Shown here in pieces: positions 34,534 to 44,080 of a DNA stretch of 64,000 bases. Position 1 is the first letter of the stretch. Each line of letters begins with the position of its first letter. Under the pieces are notes generated by a model that was not told the DNA's origin, searched no databases, and saw only the letters and a list, made by a program, of their open reading frames with translations. Made by a program: the position numbers and the translations under genes. This stretch comes from Pseudanabaena sp. PCC 7367 (GTDB lineage Bacteria > Cyanobacteriota > Cyanobacteriia > Pseudanabaenales > Pseudanabaenaceae), in assembly GCF_000317065.1 (NCBI RefSeq), contig NC_019701.1, positions 1,054,001 through 1,118,000 on the forward strand. The letters are read 5' to 3'.

Positions 34534-37065
34534 ATGGCAAAGCGGTCAAAACAATTGAATCTCCTCGCTTCGGAAGCACCCCAAGGACAGATTATCCCTA
34601 CATCTTTGTACTCAGAGATGCAGCAATCCTACCTTGAGTATGCAATGAGCGTAATTGTGGGGCGGGCTTTGCCAGATGTGCGCGATGGCCTCAAGCCAGT
34701 GCATCGGCGGATCATTTTTGCCATGCATGAGCTGGGACTGGTGCCCGATCGCCCCTACCGCAAATGTGCCAGGGTGGTCGGTGATGTGTTGGGTAAATAC
34801 CATCCCCACGGCGATCAATCGGTCTATGATGCGCTGGTGCGATTGGTGCAGGATTTTTCCAGTCGTTATCCACTGTTGGCGGGGCATGGCAACTTTGGCT
34901 CGGTAGACAATGACCCAGCGGCGGCAATGCGCTACACTGAATGCCGTTTAGCCCCGGTTGGCCATGAAGCCCTGCTCAGCAACATCAACGAAGACGTAAT
35001 TGATTTTACCGATAACTTTGATGGCTCCCAGCAGGAACCGCTGGTTTTGCCAGCCCAGTTGCCCATGCTGTTGCTCAATGGTGCAGCGGGGATCGCAGTG
35101 GGGATGGCCACTAATATTCCGCCCCATAACCTCTCTGAAGTGGTGGATGGTTTGATTGCCCTGATCGATCGCCCCCATTTGGCTGATGCTGAATTATTTA
35201 AACTAATCCCTGGCCCTGATTTTCCCACCGGTGGCTTGATTATTGAGAATGCTGGTATCCATGATGCCTACACCAAAGGTCGAGGTAGCATTACGATCCG
35301 GGGCATCGCCAGCGTTGAGACAGTGCGCGGTAAGGGCAGGCGATCGCGGGTGGCGATTATTGTAACCGAGTTGCCCTATCAGGTGAATAAGGCGGCCTGG
35401 ATCGAAAAGATCGCCGATCTGGCCAATAACAACAAGCTAGATGGCATTTCTGATATTCGGGACGAAAGCGATCGCACCGGGATGCGAGTGGTAATCGAGC
35501 TCAAAAAAGAAGTCAATCCAGAGGTGATGCTAGAGCAGTTATATCGCCAGACTGCTTTGCAGATGAACTTTGGCGCAATCATGCTGGCGCTGAGTGGTTC
35601 CCAGCCCAAGCAAATGCCCCTGCGGGATATTTTGCAAGAATTTATTAGTTTCCGCGAAGAAACCCTCACCCGTCGCTATCGCTATGAACTGAATCAGGCT
35701 CAGGATCGCCTGCATATTGTTGAAGGGCTGGTTACGGTTCTAGCCGCGATCGATGAAGTAATTCAAATTATTCGCACCAGTGCCGACACTGCAACTGCCA
35801 AAGCGAGTTTAGCCGATCGCTATGCGCTTTCGGATACCCAAACCAGCGCGATTCTGGCGATGCCGTTGCGCCGCTTGACCGGAATGGAGCAACAAAATCT
35901 GCATGATGAAATGGTTGAATTGGGCGAGACGATCGCCAAACTGTCAGTTTTACTGGGCGATCGCCATGAGTTGCTCAAAAGCCTCAAAAAAGATTTGCGT
36001 CAACTCAAGAAAAAACATGGTGATGAGCGGCGAACCCGGATTATATCCCTGGCGGATGTGGCTAATAATGGTCATGGTGATGATGGTGAGCCAGAGTTGA
36101 GTTTATCCGGCATGTTGGAGTTGCCACCGGAAGATGCCTTAGTCCAGCTCAATCATAAGGGCTATATCAAACGGCTTGATCCCGATAGCCGATCGGCCAA
36201 AACAGCAATGTCCCAGGCTAGCGCCGATGATCTGCCGATCGCCACCTATCAAACCCGCACCGATGAAGATTTAATTGTGCTGACCGCTGAGGCCAAAGCT
36301 TTTACTCTGCCGGTGAGTGATATTCCGCTCAGTCGCACTGCTCGCAGCAAGGGCACGCCATTAATTACATTGCTGCCAGATGCAGTGGATCAAATTGTGA
36401 CTCAATTGGCCTGGGATCGCCAAGCCGAAACCGATGCCAGCCTGGTAATGTTGACCAAGCAAGCCAAAATTAAGCGATCGCCTCTGACCGAATTTAGTGG
36501 TATTAATTCCCGTGGTTTGATTGCAGCCAAGCTCAAGGACAAAGATGCGCTCTTCTGGGCTGAGGTGCTCGGCCAAGATCAGCAAATGGCGATCGCTACC
36601 AGTGGTGGTCGGGTGTTGCGATTGATGACCGATGAAGAACAAATTCCTACCCTTTCGCGCACCGCGATCGGCAATCAGGCCATGCGCCTCGGTCGGGCTG
36701 AATCGTTGGCTGGGGTGGCGGCGTTTAATTTGGAAACTACTCCTGAGTTGCTGCTGATCACCGCCAAAGGATACGCCAAACGGGTCAGAGCCAGTTCGAT
36801 CCGCCTTGCCACCAGGGGCAACATTGGCACTCAGGCGATCTCCTACAAAGTTAAAGGTGACTCGCTAATCGCAATTATGGCGATCGCCACTGAAACTGAG
36901 ATGGCTGTTACTTTATTAGTGAGTGGTGCGGGCGATAACCCAGAGACTAGATTGGTGCAAATTGAGCTGGCTAAAATTCCGCTGGAACCAGCCAATGGCC
37001 AGGGCAAGGCGATCGCTAAGCTGGCCAAGGATGAACATGTGGCTCAGGTCGCACTTTTAGGCTAG
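34534..37065 (+). CDS. DNA gyrase / topoisomerase IV subunit A
   Basis: 843 residues. The type IIA topoisomerase A-subunit cuts and rejoins DNA. The winged-helix region holds [34 protein letters not shown] and the catalytic tyrosine in [10 protein letters not shown] (about Tyr 134). The tower and coiled-coil region is at about 230-500 and the C-terminal beta-pinwheel from about 525. The canonical GyrA box (QRRGGKG-like) expected near residue 545-565 is not present; [18 protein letters not shown] stands in its place. Later blades ([36 protein letters not shown]) are intact. Loss of the box is typical of ParC-type or divergent paralogues, so whether this is the gyrase that supercoils DNA is open. 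No gyrB/parE lies nearby. Confidence 0.88.
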   Translation: MAKRSKQLNLLASEAPQGQIIPTSLYSEMQQSYLEYAMSVIVGRALPDVRDGLKPVHRRIIFAMHELGLVPDRPYRKCARVVGDVLGKYHPHGDQSVYDALVRLVQDFSSRYPLLAGHGNFGSVDNDPAAAMRYTECRLAPVGHEALLSNINEDVIDFTDNFDGSQQEPLVLPAQLPMLLLNGAAGIAVGMATNIPPHNLSEVVDGLIALIDRPHLADAELFKLIPGPDFPTGGLIIENAGIHDAYTKGRGSITIRGIASVETVRGKGRRSRVAIIVTELPYQVNKAAWIEKIADLANNNKLDGISDIRDESDRTGMRVVIELKKEVNPEVMLEQLYRQTALQMNFGAIMLALSGSQPKQMPLRDILQEFISFREETLTRRYRYELNQAQDRLHIVEGLVTVLAAIDEVIQIIRTSADTATAKASLADRYALSDTQTSAILAMPLRRLTGMEQQNLHDEMVELGETIAKLSVLLGDRHELLKSLKKDLRQLKKKHGDERRTRIISLADVANNGHGDDGEPELSLSGMLELPPEDALVQLNHKGYIKRLDPDSRSAKTAMSQASADDLPIATYQTRTDEDLIVLTAEAKAFTLPVSDIPLSRTARSKGTPLITLLPDAVDQIVTQLAWDRQAETDASLVMLTKQAKIKRSPLTEFSGINSRGLIAAKLKDKDALFWAEVLGQDQQMAIATSGGRVLRLMTDEEQIPTLSRTAIGNQAMRLGRAESLAGVAAFNLETTPELLLITAKGYAKRVRASSIRLATRGNIGTQAISYKVKGDSLIAIMAIATETEMAVTLLVSGAGDNPETRLVQIELAKIPLEPANGQGKAIAKLAKDEHVAQVALLG

Positions 37066-37478
37066 GGGTCTAGCTATTCAAACGGGGTGACCAATAGCTT
37101 AGCTTGTGAATGAGAGCTATACACCACTCTGTGCTCAAAGTTTGAATTTGAGGGAGTCTTTAACAACCTCCAAATCGCTATGACTCAAATTATTACAACT
37201 ATCACAGGAAAATCCCATTGCGGCTTTAGCGATCGTTTCTCATCGATCTATATAGTTTGCAATGGTAGTTGATCTAGCTTTCGGTAAAGCAACCAAACGA
37301 TCGTTATGTTTGCCAAAGAGGTTTCTTGAAGCCGCACCAGATTACCTCGGCCAAAAAACTAAACCGATCGCCCACTCCCCTATAGCAAAAGCCAAGCAAG
37401 CGATCGGTGATCCAACTGTGATCCAAACTAAAGCATCACCTAAGCAATGCAGCTAACTGATCTATAACTAATAACTAG
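37066..37478. other. Intergenic region, 413 bp
   Basis: Convergent gap between the topoisomerase gene and the RTX gene. A 64-codon open frame at 37262-37456 has no ribosome site and is not supported. No clear terminator hairpin was found. Confidence 0.5.
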
Positions 37479-39515
37479 CTAGACAAAGCTAATATCTGCG
37501 CCACTGAAGTTGGCCGCCAGGAAGTTATCCAAAAGAGCCACGATCGTTTCGGTGCCATCATAGCCTGCAACACCATTCTCGATGTAGACGATCGCATCGC
37601 CAAGAAGAGTATCGGCATTAATCTCACCAGCCGCATTGCCAAAGGCAGTACCGATCGATGAATCAATCTGGAGCAGATCAATATTGTCTTCAAAAAGACG
37701 AATCACATCTGAGCTGTTGGGATTAGTGGTCAGTTCACCTAAATTGCTGTAGATAAACAAATCAGAGCCACCATTGCCATTCAGATCATCGCTACCCAGA
37801 CCGCCTTCGAGGGTGTCATTACCCAGGCCACCAAGCAAAATATCGCCGCCATTATCACCCATCAGCATGTCGTTGCCATTATTACCAACCAGCGAATCAA
37901 CACCACCGCCACCGGATAGATCATCATTGCCGGCCTGGCCAGCGATCCGCTCGTTTGCACCACCAAAGATACTGTTGAAGGTGAAATCAGTGGCATCGGG
38001 GGCATCGTTATCATCAATATTAACGGTTGCTGCTACGCCAGCAGGCACATAATTCACGCCATCAACCACCGAAACAACCACACTTTCAGCGGGAGTTTCG
38101 CCCGTGTTAATATCATCGATCGGCTCCACCGCAATATCCACAAAGGTTTGACCATCAGGGATTGTAACTGTGGTATCAATCGTGTCATAGTCAGCGCCAT
38201 TGGTTGCCGTACCATCAATTTGCAAGGTCACTTCCAGATCGCCGTTGGTGCCGCCAGTGCGGGTAACGCGGAAAGTACCAGTGCTTTGGGGAGGATTGCC
38301 AGATTCTGCTGCGACATCATCGATCGCCGTGACGCTCACTGTAAATTCTTCATCATCAAGAATTTCAACCGTAGCCGCATCATCACTGCCATCAACGTTA
38401 TAGCTAGCATCTTCTTCCAGGGCGATCGAAACAGTTTCGGTGCCTTCCACCAGAGCATCATCGATCGGCTCAACGGTAACATCTACCGATGATTCACCTG
38501 CCGGAACAATAATTGTCGTAATTTCGGTATAGTCAGTGCCATTAACTGCCGTACCACCGATCGTAAAACTAACCTCTAGCGGATCGGTAGTATCACCTGT
38601 CCGAGTAACCGTAAAGGTAGCATTATCAGCGCCTTCGGTGGCCGTATCATCTGTAGCAGTGATTGAGACCACGGGAGTAGGATCACTACCACCACTGGAA
38701 CCACCACTGTCAGTGCCACCATCAGTGCCACTATCAGTGCCACCGTCAGTAAAGCCATTGGTGCCGCCATCTGTACCACCGTCAGTGCCGCCATCTGTGC
38801 CACTACCGCCATCGGTGCCACTATCTGTACCACCGCCAGAACCGCCGTCAGTGCCGCTACCACTGCCATCAATGCGTGGGTCTTGTCCGGGGGGAAAGAT
38901 TTCCTTCGGTACCCGTGCTACTTCAAAATCTTCGATCGACAAACCACCAGTAAAGCCCTGCAACACCGCCAGTCTTTCGCCCGTATCCATTGCCGTGATC
39001 ACGGTATCACCATTGATCTCATCAAAGATCAAATTATTAAAGGCATCATTGAGGACTACATCCAGGTTACTCTCTGGGTCTAAATCAGTAATCAACCAGA
39101 TTTCATCAGTACCCCTACGGAAATCAGTGATTACATCGGCTTCCTGGATCGTGCTGCCACCAGTGCCATCACCGATCGCAAAGGCATCAATGCCATCGCC
39201 ACCAGTTAATGTATCGGCACCGCGATCGCCAAACAAGACATCATCACCCAAATTACCAAAAATCAAATCATTGCCCTGGCCGCCAAAGGCAGTATCGTTA
39301 CCCTGACCACCAAAGAGAGTATCTTCCCCCTTATTACCATTGATGCAGTCGTTGCCTGTGTTGCCATTGATGTTGTCATTGCCATCAAAGCCACGCACCG
39401 TGTCTAGTCCATTGAACCCACGAATACAATCGGCATCACCGCCACCGTCAATAAAATCGTTGTCGGCACCACCATCAATAAAGTTGAAGCTATTTGCTAG
39501 TTCGCCAGTTGCCAT
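37479..39515 (-). CDS. RTX/Calx-beta calcium-binding protein, probably secreted
   Basis: 678 residues, very acidic and Gly-rich, no N-terminal signal peptide. Domains in order: RTX nonapeptide repeats at about 12-115 (GGQGNDTAFGGQGNDLIFG), a non-repeat segment to 212, a Gly/Thr/Asp/Ser linker at about 215-275, two Calx-beta domains at about 280-395 and 395-510 (DDTATEGADNATFTVTRTG; VSFTIGGTAVNGTDYT), and a second RTX block at about 525-600 (GNDTLEGGLGSDDLNGNGG) with a C-terminal tail. Both domain types bind calcium. Such proteins usually leave by type I secretion through a C-terminal signal and act at the cell surface in adhesion or S-layer-like roles. No secretion genes lie next to it. Confidence 0.9.
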   Translation of the reverse strand: MATGELANSFNFIDGGADNDFIDGGGDADCIRGFNGLDTVRGFDGNDNINGNTGNDCINGNKGEDTLFGGQGNDTAFGGQGNDLIFGNLGDDVLFGDRGADTLTGGDGIDAFAIGDGTGGSTIQEADVITDFRRGTDEIWLITDLDPESNLDVVLNDAFNNLIFDEINGDTVITAMDTGERLAVLQGFTGGLSIEDFEVARVPKEIFPPGQDPRIDGSGSGTDGGSGGGTDSGTDGGSGTDGGTDGGTDGGTNGFTDGGTDSGTDGGTDSGGSSGGSDPTPVVSITATDDTATEGADNATFTVTRTGDTTDPLEVSFTIGGTAVNGTDYTEITTIIVPAGESSVDVTVEPIDDALVEGTETVSIALEEDASYNVDGSDDAATVEILDDEEFTVSVTAIDDVAAESGNPPQSTGTFRVTRTGGTNGDLEVTLQIDGTATNGADYDTIDTTVTIPDGQTFVDIAVEPIDDINTGETPAESVVVSVVDGVNYVPAGVAATVNIDDNDAPDATDFTFNSIFGGANERIAGQAGNDDLSGGGGVDSLVGNNGNDMLMGDNGGDILLGGLGNDTLEGGLGSDDLNGNGGSDLFIYSNLGELTTNPNSSDVIRLFEDNIDLLQIDSSIGTAFGNAAGEINADTLLGDAIVYIENGVAGYDGTETIVALLDNFLAANFSGADISFV
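38700..38870. repeat. Coding repeat for the GTDGG-type linker
   Basis: Degenerate 12-15-bp units (plus-strand core CACCGTCAGTGCC and variants) encode the Gly-Thr-Asp-Gly-Gly linker of the RTX protein on the minus strand. Units are in frame, so slippage would change linker length only. Confidence 0.75.
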
Positions 39516-40455
39516 CTTTCCAAATCCCCTATGTAGATTAATACGTCATTAATACGTTAAGTAAATATCGAGTAAATATCTGCCGATATCTTCAAGCACT
39601 GTTACTAATTAAACCTCACGCCTGCACCCATGACACTAATTGCAACCTTGTAAAACCGAACATGGTAACAAGAGAATTCAGAAGCTCAGCCGTTGATTTG
39701 CCACCGAGACAAGCGATTTAATTATTAAATAAAACCCAGCATGATTAATCTAAACTAATTTAGACACAGCATGAGCACAGTGCTGGTTAAAACTCCCCCT
39801 GCGATAACTCTAGTGATTCGGTAACTTAACCGCTAGAATCGCCAGTTAAAATCTGCAAGGCTACTTGCACAAAACAGATTAAGTTATGCAAAGCCCTTTT
39901 GCTATGTATCCATCTAAGTAGGCTAGCTGAGATAAGCAAGCTACAGCATTAACAATTCATGCGGTTGTTGCTACAAGTTTCAGAACGTATTATTACCTAA
40001 ACCTGCGGATCAGTGGTGATTTGGTGTATTGTGCCGATCGCCACGCCATAACTGAGCCAAGTGGGTTAGATTTGCCAGTGCGGATGCAATAAAAATTCAA
40101 GGGATTACAGCATATCTAATCCTAAGCAGGTAAAAGCTCTCTGAATATGGATTTACAGCATTCAATTGGTTTGATGATTCGAGGATTAGGAATCGCCTTA
40201 ATCAATCAAAACTAAACGATCGCTATCAATTTTTAGAACTACACTGCGAAATACTAACTATTTAGCGATCGCCCCTGCAATCAGATCTAGCTAGAGATGG
40301 TTACTGATGCTGGTCGTTAACTTACAATAAGTATAATTAAGTAACCTAAAGACAGGGCTTAAGTGCAACTTGGTAGAGCTGCTGCTAGCCACTTAAATTC
40401 TTTCCATCTTATTCAATCTTAAAGACAAAAACAGTTATTTCAATTTGCTACATAT
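39516..40455. other. Divergent intergenic region, 940 bp
   Basis: Separates the RTX gene (minus) from the methyltransferase gene (plus). AT-rich with an interrupted dyad around 39807-39836 (TCTAG-N5-CGGT-N6-ACCG-CTAGA) and AGCAC-A-GTGCT near 39774. No coding frame or structural RNA was recognised; both promoters should be here. Confidence 0.5.
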
Positions 40456-41592
40456 ATGCTGGATATTTTCACTAAATTAGCTTATCAAGCATTTCAAGAA
40501 AGTAAGGGTTACTTTGGTCTAGCCCACAAGACGATCGCCACGCAGGTGATGCAAACGGTCTATCCAGATCTAACTAACCGTGATCAGTCGCTTTCACCTA
40601 AATCGATCGTGGAGCTGCAAAAGCGCAAAGCAGTTTTATTCGATCGTGACTTGCAAGATGCTGAACGGGGCATATATCCAGTCGAGATTTTGTTTGATAA
40701 CGCCTGGGATGATTTCTTTTTCTATTACCCACTGGTTTGCTTGGATTCGCCCAGGATCTGGGAGCGACGGCGCAACAATCAAAATCAAGAATTTCCCGCC
40801 AATATTAATACCGACGGCTATCCTAAGTATTACCTCCAAAATTTCCACCATCAAACCGATGGCTACCTCAGTGATTGGTCGGCTAACCTCTACGATCTAC
40901 AGGTGGATATTTTGTTTAATGGTACGGCGGATGCGATGCGGCGACGCATTTTGGCTCCCTTAGTGGATGGCCTGAAGCGGTTTGCTGACGATGTACCTGC
41001 CCATCAAACCAGAATTTTGGATGTAGCTTGTGGTACGGGGCGCACCCTCAAGTTTGTGCGATCGGCGCTGCCCCAGGCTTCTTTGTTTGGTTGCGATCTC
41101 TCTGCGGCTTATTTGCGCAAGGCGAATCAAATGCTGAGTAAGGAGCCAGGTTTGTTGCCACAGTTATTGCAGGCCAACGGCGAAGATTTGCCCTATGTGG
41201 ATAATTATTTCCATGCGGTGGTGAGTGTATTTTTGTTCCACGAACTGCCAGGGCAGGCCAGACAAAATGTAATTAATGAATGCTTCCGGGTGGTGCAACC
41301 AGGCGGCCAGTTGATTATTTGCGATTCAATTCAGCTCAGCGACTCACCGGAACTAGAGGCGATGATGGCTGGCTTCTTCAAGAACTTCCATGAGCCCTAT
41401 TACCGTGAGTATATTCACGATGATATTGGTCAACGCCTCACTGATGCTGGGTTTGAAGATGTGAGCATGGAGACCTGTTTCTTTAGTAATTACTGGGTGG
41501 CGCAGAAACCAATTGAACCAATTGAACCAATCGAGGTAAAGCAAGCCAGGGACAATGCTGGTTTGTCGAAAGAATTGGTGGGTTCAGTATAG
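40456..41592 (+). CDS. Class I SAM-dependent methyltransferase
   Basis: 378 residues. The C-terminal half is a Methyltransf_11/25-type domain: motif I ILDVACGTGRTLKFV at about 187-201, FGCDLSAAYLRKA (acidic ribose contact), ANGEDLPYVDNYFHAVVSVFLFHELP and VVQPGGQLIICDSIQ. The N-terminal 180 residues are helical, include a predicted DNAWDDFFFYYPLVCLDSPRIWERR block and are conserved in plant and cyanobacterial relatives from memory. Near the C-terminus a 9-bp duplication gives repeated Pro-Ile-Glu. No neighbour suggests a substrate; small-molecule or lipid/quinone-like substrates are typical of the fold. Confidence 0.85.
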   Translation: MLDIFTKLAYQAFQESKGYFGLAHKTIATQVMQTVYPDLTNRDQSLSPKSIVELQKRKAVLFDRDLQDAERGIYPVEILFDNAWDDFFFYYPLVCLDSPRIWERRRNNQNQEFPANINTDGYPKYYLQNFHHQTDGYLSDWSANLYDLQVDILFNGTADAMRRRILAPLVDGLKRFADDVPAHQTRILDVACGTGRTLKFVRSALPQASLFGCDLSAAYLRKANQMLSKEPGLLPQLLQANGEDLPYVDNYFHAVVSVFLFHELPGQARQNVINECFRVVQPGGQLIICDSIQLSDSPELEAMMAGFFKNFHEPYYREYIHDDIGQRLTDAGFEDVSMETCFFSNYWVAQKPIEPIEPIEVKQARDNAGLSKELVGSV

Positions 41593-41666
41593 ATAGTGAT
41601 CGCGCTTTAATCTCTAGTATCTCTATGATCCAGGGCAGGCAAGATCCTTGATGATTTGATCGAGGG

Positions 41667-42329
41667 TTACTGGCTAATTAAATTTTGCATGATCGTCTCG
41701 TGATCGGTTTGAGTTTCGATCATTTTTTCCACCGATTTCAAGCGATCGGGCAGGCCAATCACAAAGCGATTGCAATCTGAGCCGATCGACTCACCGGATA
41801 TCTGTTCAGCCAGCAGCTCTCTGCCCGTGAGGCGGCTAAAGAAAGAAGTGAGAATACCAGCTTCGAGGTAGCAACTGGGTCGATCGGGGGTTACCTCAAG
41901 CTGCTTGGCATAGGGGGAGTTGTAGGTTTTGACTACAATGAAGCCTTTGTTTTGGTAAGTGGGATCAAATTCTAGCTTGCCCCAGCCGTGGGTTTTCCAG
42001 CATTCCTTCAGGCACTGCACAAAAGTAAGCATGTCCATTTCGGCGATCGCCATGTCGTAGTATTCGGAGATCGACTCACTAAAGCGAACATAGAAATTTT
42101 TACCCCACCAGGTGCCGCAATTAAATAACACCAATCGTGCCGCCTGTCCGGTCTCTTTTTCCAGCCCCTTATACAAAGAAGTAATCAGGGTGTCGGGGAT
42201 GGCAAGGAGGCGATCGCCCCGGCGATTTTCTAGCAAACCCAGTTCTAAATCACCACGCACATAAGCGTTGTAATCAAAGTAATTACCGGGCACATAGGTA
42301 TCTTGTAGGAGGCTAGCAACGGAGATCAT
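41667..42329 (-). CDS. V4R-domain protein, Slr0147-like (PAP operon)
   Basis: 220 residues. The C-terminal part has the V4R (4-vinyl reductase) fold pattern: SCYLEAGILTSFFSRLTGRELLAEQISGESIGSDCNRFVIGL at about 150-192 (shown as a feature, not a contiguous motif of known function). V4R domains bind small hydrophobic ligands. Fewer cysteines are kept than in the second V4R protein of this cluster. It is the last of four minus-strand genes whose order (V4R, short protein, globin-like, V4R) matches slr0144-slr0147 of Synechocystis 6803, an operon linked to photosystem II assembly. GAGGAA lies 6 bases before ATG 42329. The assignment by gene order is strong; the molecular role is unknown. Confidence 0.8.
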   Translation of the reverse strand: MISVASLLQDTYVPGNYFDYNAYVRGDLELGLLENRRGDRLLAIPDTLITSLYKGLEKETGQAARLVLFNCGTWWGKNFYVRFSESISEYYDMAIAEMDMLTFVQCLKECWKTHGWGKLEFDPTYQNKGFIVVKTYNSPYAKQLEVTPDRPSCYLEAGILTSFFSRLTGRELLAEQISGESIGSDCNRFVIGLPDRLKSVEKMIETQTDHETIMQNLISQ

Positions 42330-42367
42330 GATTGTTCCTCAACCAAACAATGGATAAAGTGAATAAA

Positions 42368-42826
42368 TTAATAAATTAAAGTAACCTGTGCCGCCGTAAT
42401 CAATGGTTGCATCAGAGCCAGTTGGTCGGCATTTAGCTCCTGGCGTAACACCTGATTCAAATTTTTATAGAGCGAATCATTCACCTTCCGCATACTTGGC
42501 TGTGACATCACTTGCTCTAGCCAGCCGAGTAATCGCTCCTTTAAAAAGCCCTCATCATTCAGCAACATCCCCATCGCGCAATAGCGCATTACCAGGGCCA
42601 GGTTTCTGATCCCCTTTTCAATGTTTGGGGTTTCATCACTGGGCAAATCCTCAACCACCCGATCGGCCACCGCTTGCATAATCGGAATTTCCCGATCGCG
42701 CAATTGTCTATATAGCTGCAACCTGGTTGGCAAAGACTGCACATAGCGATCGAGGGCATCTAGTTCATTTGCCTTCAAATAGCGTTCTTGCGCCCGATCG
42801 ATTAATTCTTTTACTTTGGCATCCAT
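42368..42826 (-). CDS. Phycobiliprotein-like (globin-fold) protein, Slr0146-like
   Basis: 152 residues, all-helical. The central block GIRNLALVMRYCAMGMLLND followed by FLKERLLGWLEQ lines up with the phycobiliprotein core CLRDLDYYLRYxTYAxLAGD and LDERVLNGL. The chromophore-attaching cysteine is Gly here, so bilin is probably not bound there. The start was set at ATG 42826; a TTG two codons earlier is possible. It sits 38 bp upstream of the V4R gene and belongs to the PAP-like set. A scaffold or carrier role in photosystem or pigment-protein assembly is inferred. Confidence 0.75.
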   Translation of the reverse strand: MDAKVKELIDRAQERYLKANELDALDRYVQSLPTRLQLYRQLRDREIPIMQAVADRVVEDLPSDETPNIEKGIRNLALVMRYCAMGMLLNDEGFLKERLLGWLEQVMSQPSMRKVNDSLYKNLNQVLRQELNADQLALMQPLITAAQVTLIY

Positions 42827-43070
42827 GATCAAATTAAGAGTTTATATGTAGATCTTTAACATTCAGGCATTGGCTAAATTATTAATTTAAAAATGCTTCA
42901 ATGTTTTGCATCAATAGCGATCAAAAGCTAGATTAAGAATTAGTAGCTTAAGCTCAGAATTGGTAAGGCCAATTAATTGGTCAATTAGCCTCGATCGCCA
43001 AGCCCGATGATCACGACCCAATCTAGCTGTGCTTAATGTACTTAATGTGCTTAGCTAACCAGTTTCTAAC

Positions 43071-43400
43071 CTAGAAAAACTGGGAAATGTCATCCAAGAA
43101 ATCATCCAAAGTATCACTCCTGTCTTCCGGCGAGCCAATGTTATCAGTTGTGGCCTGTGGCACTGCACCAATTTCACCCACCCCAGACCAGGGAATCGCC
43201 GCAAAGTATTTTTGGACTGGTAATTCCATGCTCAAGGTAGTAACAACATTAAGAGCTGGACTGCCATCCTGTTGTTGAGTTACCGCCGCTACGGCGATCG
43301 GCATATTCTCCCAATTGACCGCTTTCCAGAAGCTCAGCACAGTTTGGTCTTGCCACCCATCTGCCATATTAGCTGCCGCACTATTCGCCGTCATAACCAT
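43071..43400 (-). CDS. Short PAP-operon protein, Slr0145-like by position
   Basis: 109 residues. It contains VLSFWKAVNWENMPI, a run conserved in this position in cyanobacteria from memory, and an acidic tail (SDTLDDFLDDISQFF). No membrane helix. Its ATG overlaps the upstream stop as TAATG, so translation is coupled to the V4R gene. I do not recognise a fold. Function is inferred only from its place in the slr0144-slr0147-like gene order. Confidence 0.7.
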   Translation of the reverse strand: MVMTANSAAANMADGWQDQTVLSFWKAVNWENMPIAVAAVTQQQDGSPALNVVTTLSMELPVQKYFAAIPWSGVGEIGAVPQATTDNIGSPEDRSDTLDDFLDDISQFF

Positions 43401-44080
43401 TATTTCAATAGCTCTCCATTGCGCAGACGGGATTCAATATCTCGGCTTGTCGCTCCTTCGTTCATCCAAAAAGAAGCCGCATCAATGCGATCGTGGCCAC
43501 CCAACAAGAACTTACAGAAGTTTTCACCCATTGAATAGCACTGAATCTCGATGCATTCCAGTTGTTTTTTGACCAGCGAGCTAAAGAAGCCAGAAAACAA
43601 ACCCGCATAAATATGACAAACCGGCTTACCCACATCCCCCAGGGTACGTGCCACGGCTGAGTCATAGATGCTAATGAACATAAACCCCTGACGGCGATCG
43701 CTCATATCAATATTCCAGCGTCCCCAGCCCTGGGAAGTAAATGGCCACCACCAGGTTTCCAGCAAGAAAGACAGGTTGGTCTGGCGAATACCGCGATTGA
43801 ACTCTTTCTCAAACCATTGCTCAAAAAACTCGGCATCCTGCCTGCCCCACTCACAGCCGATCGTATACATCACCGCTGCCGAAGCCTCACCCACTTCTTC
43901 TTCTAAGCCCTCTTGCAAACCAATAATGAAATCTTCGCTGGTGAAAATATTGCGTAAGCCATTCCAGTCTCTAATTAAGCCTTGCTCTGGATCGGGCTTA
44001 AAAAAGTCCTCCAGACTATAGTGATTATGTCGTCTCAGACTTTCTAGATTATTAGTGGGTTTCTCGGTAGCCGCGACCAT
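43400..44080 (-). CDS. V4R-domain protein, Slr0144-like (PAP operon)
   Basis: 226 residues. The V4R domain is at about 140-205, with PVCHIYAGLFSGFFSSLVKK and LECIEIQCYSMGENFCKFLLGG; the cysteine pattern (C-x2-Y then C-x4-C-x6-C) is typical of V4R proteins. The N-terminal part holds LEDFFKPDPEQGLIRDWNG. CAGGAG lies about 10 bases before ATG 44080. It is the first gene of the minus-strand cluster and overlaps the next gene by one base. In Synechocystis 6803 the corresponding gene begins the photosystem II assembly operon; V4R domains may bind pigment intermediates, which is inference. Confidence 0.83.
   Translation of the reverse strand: MVAATEKPTNNLESLRRHNHYSLEDFFKPDPEQGLIRDWNGLRNIFTSEDFIIGLQEGLEEEVGEASAAVMYTIGCEWGRQDAEFFEQWFEKEFNRGIRQTNLSFLLETWWWPFTSQGWGRWNIDMSDRRQGFMFISIYDSAVARTLGDVGKPVCHIYAGLFSGFFSSLVKKQLECIEIQCYSMGENFCKFLLGGHDRIDAASFWMNEGATSRDIESRLRNGELLK

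Noticed and set aside
37262-37456. 64-codon open frame after the topoisomerase gene
   Set aside because: No ribosome site and composition typical of a chance frame in a convergent gap.
38536-39306. Long plus-strand open frame opposite the RTX gene
   Set aside because: It is a Pro/Ser/Val shadow of the repetitive Gly/Asp/Thr coding sequence on the minus strand.
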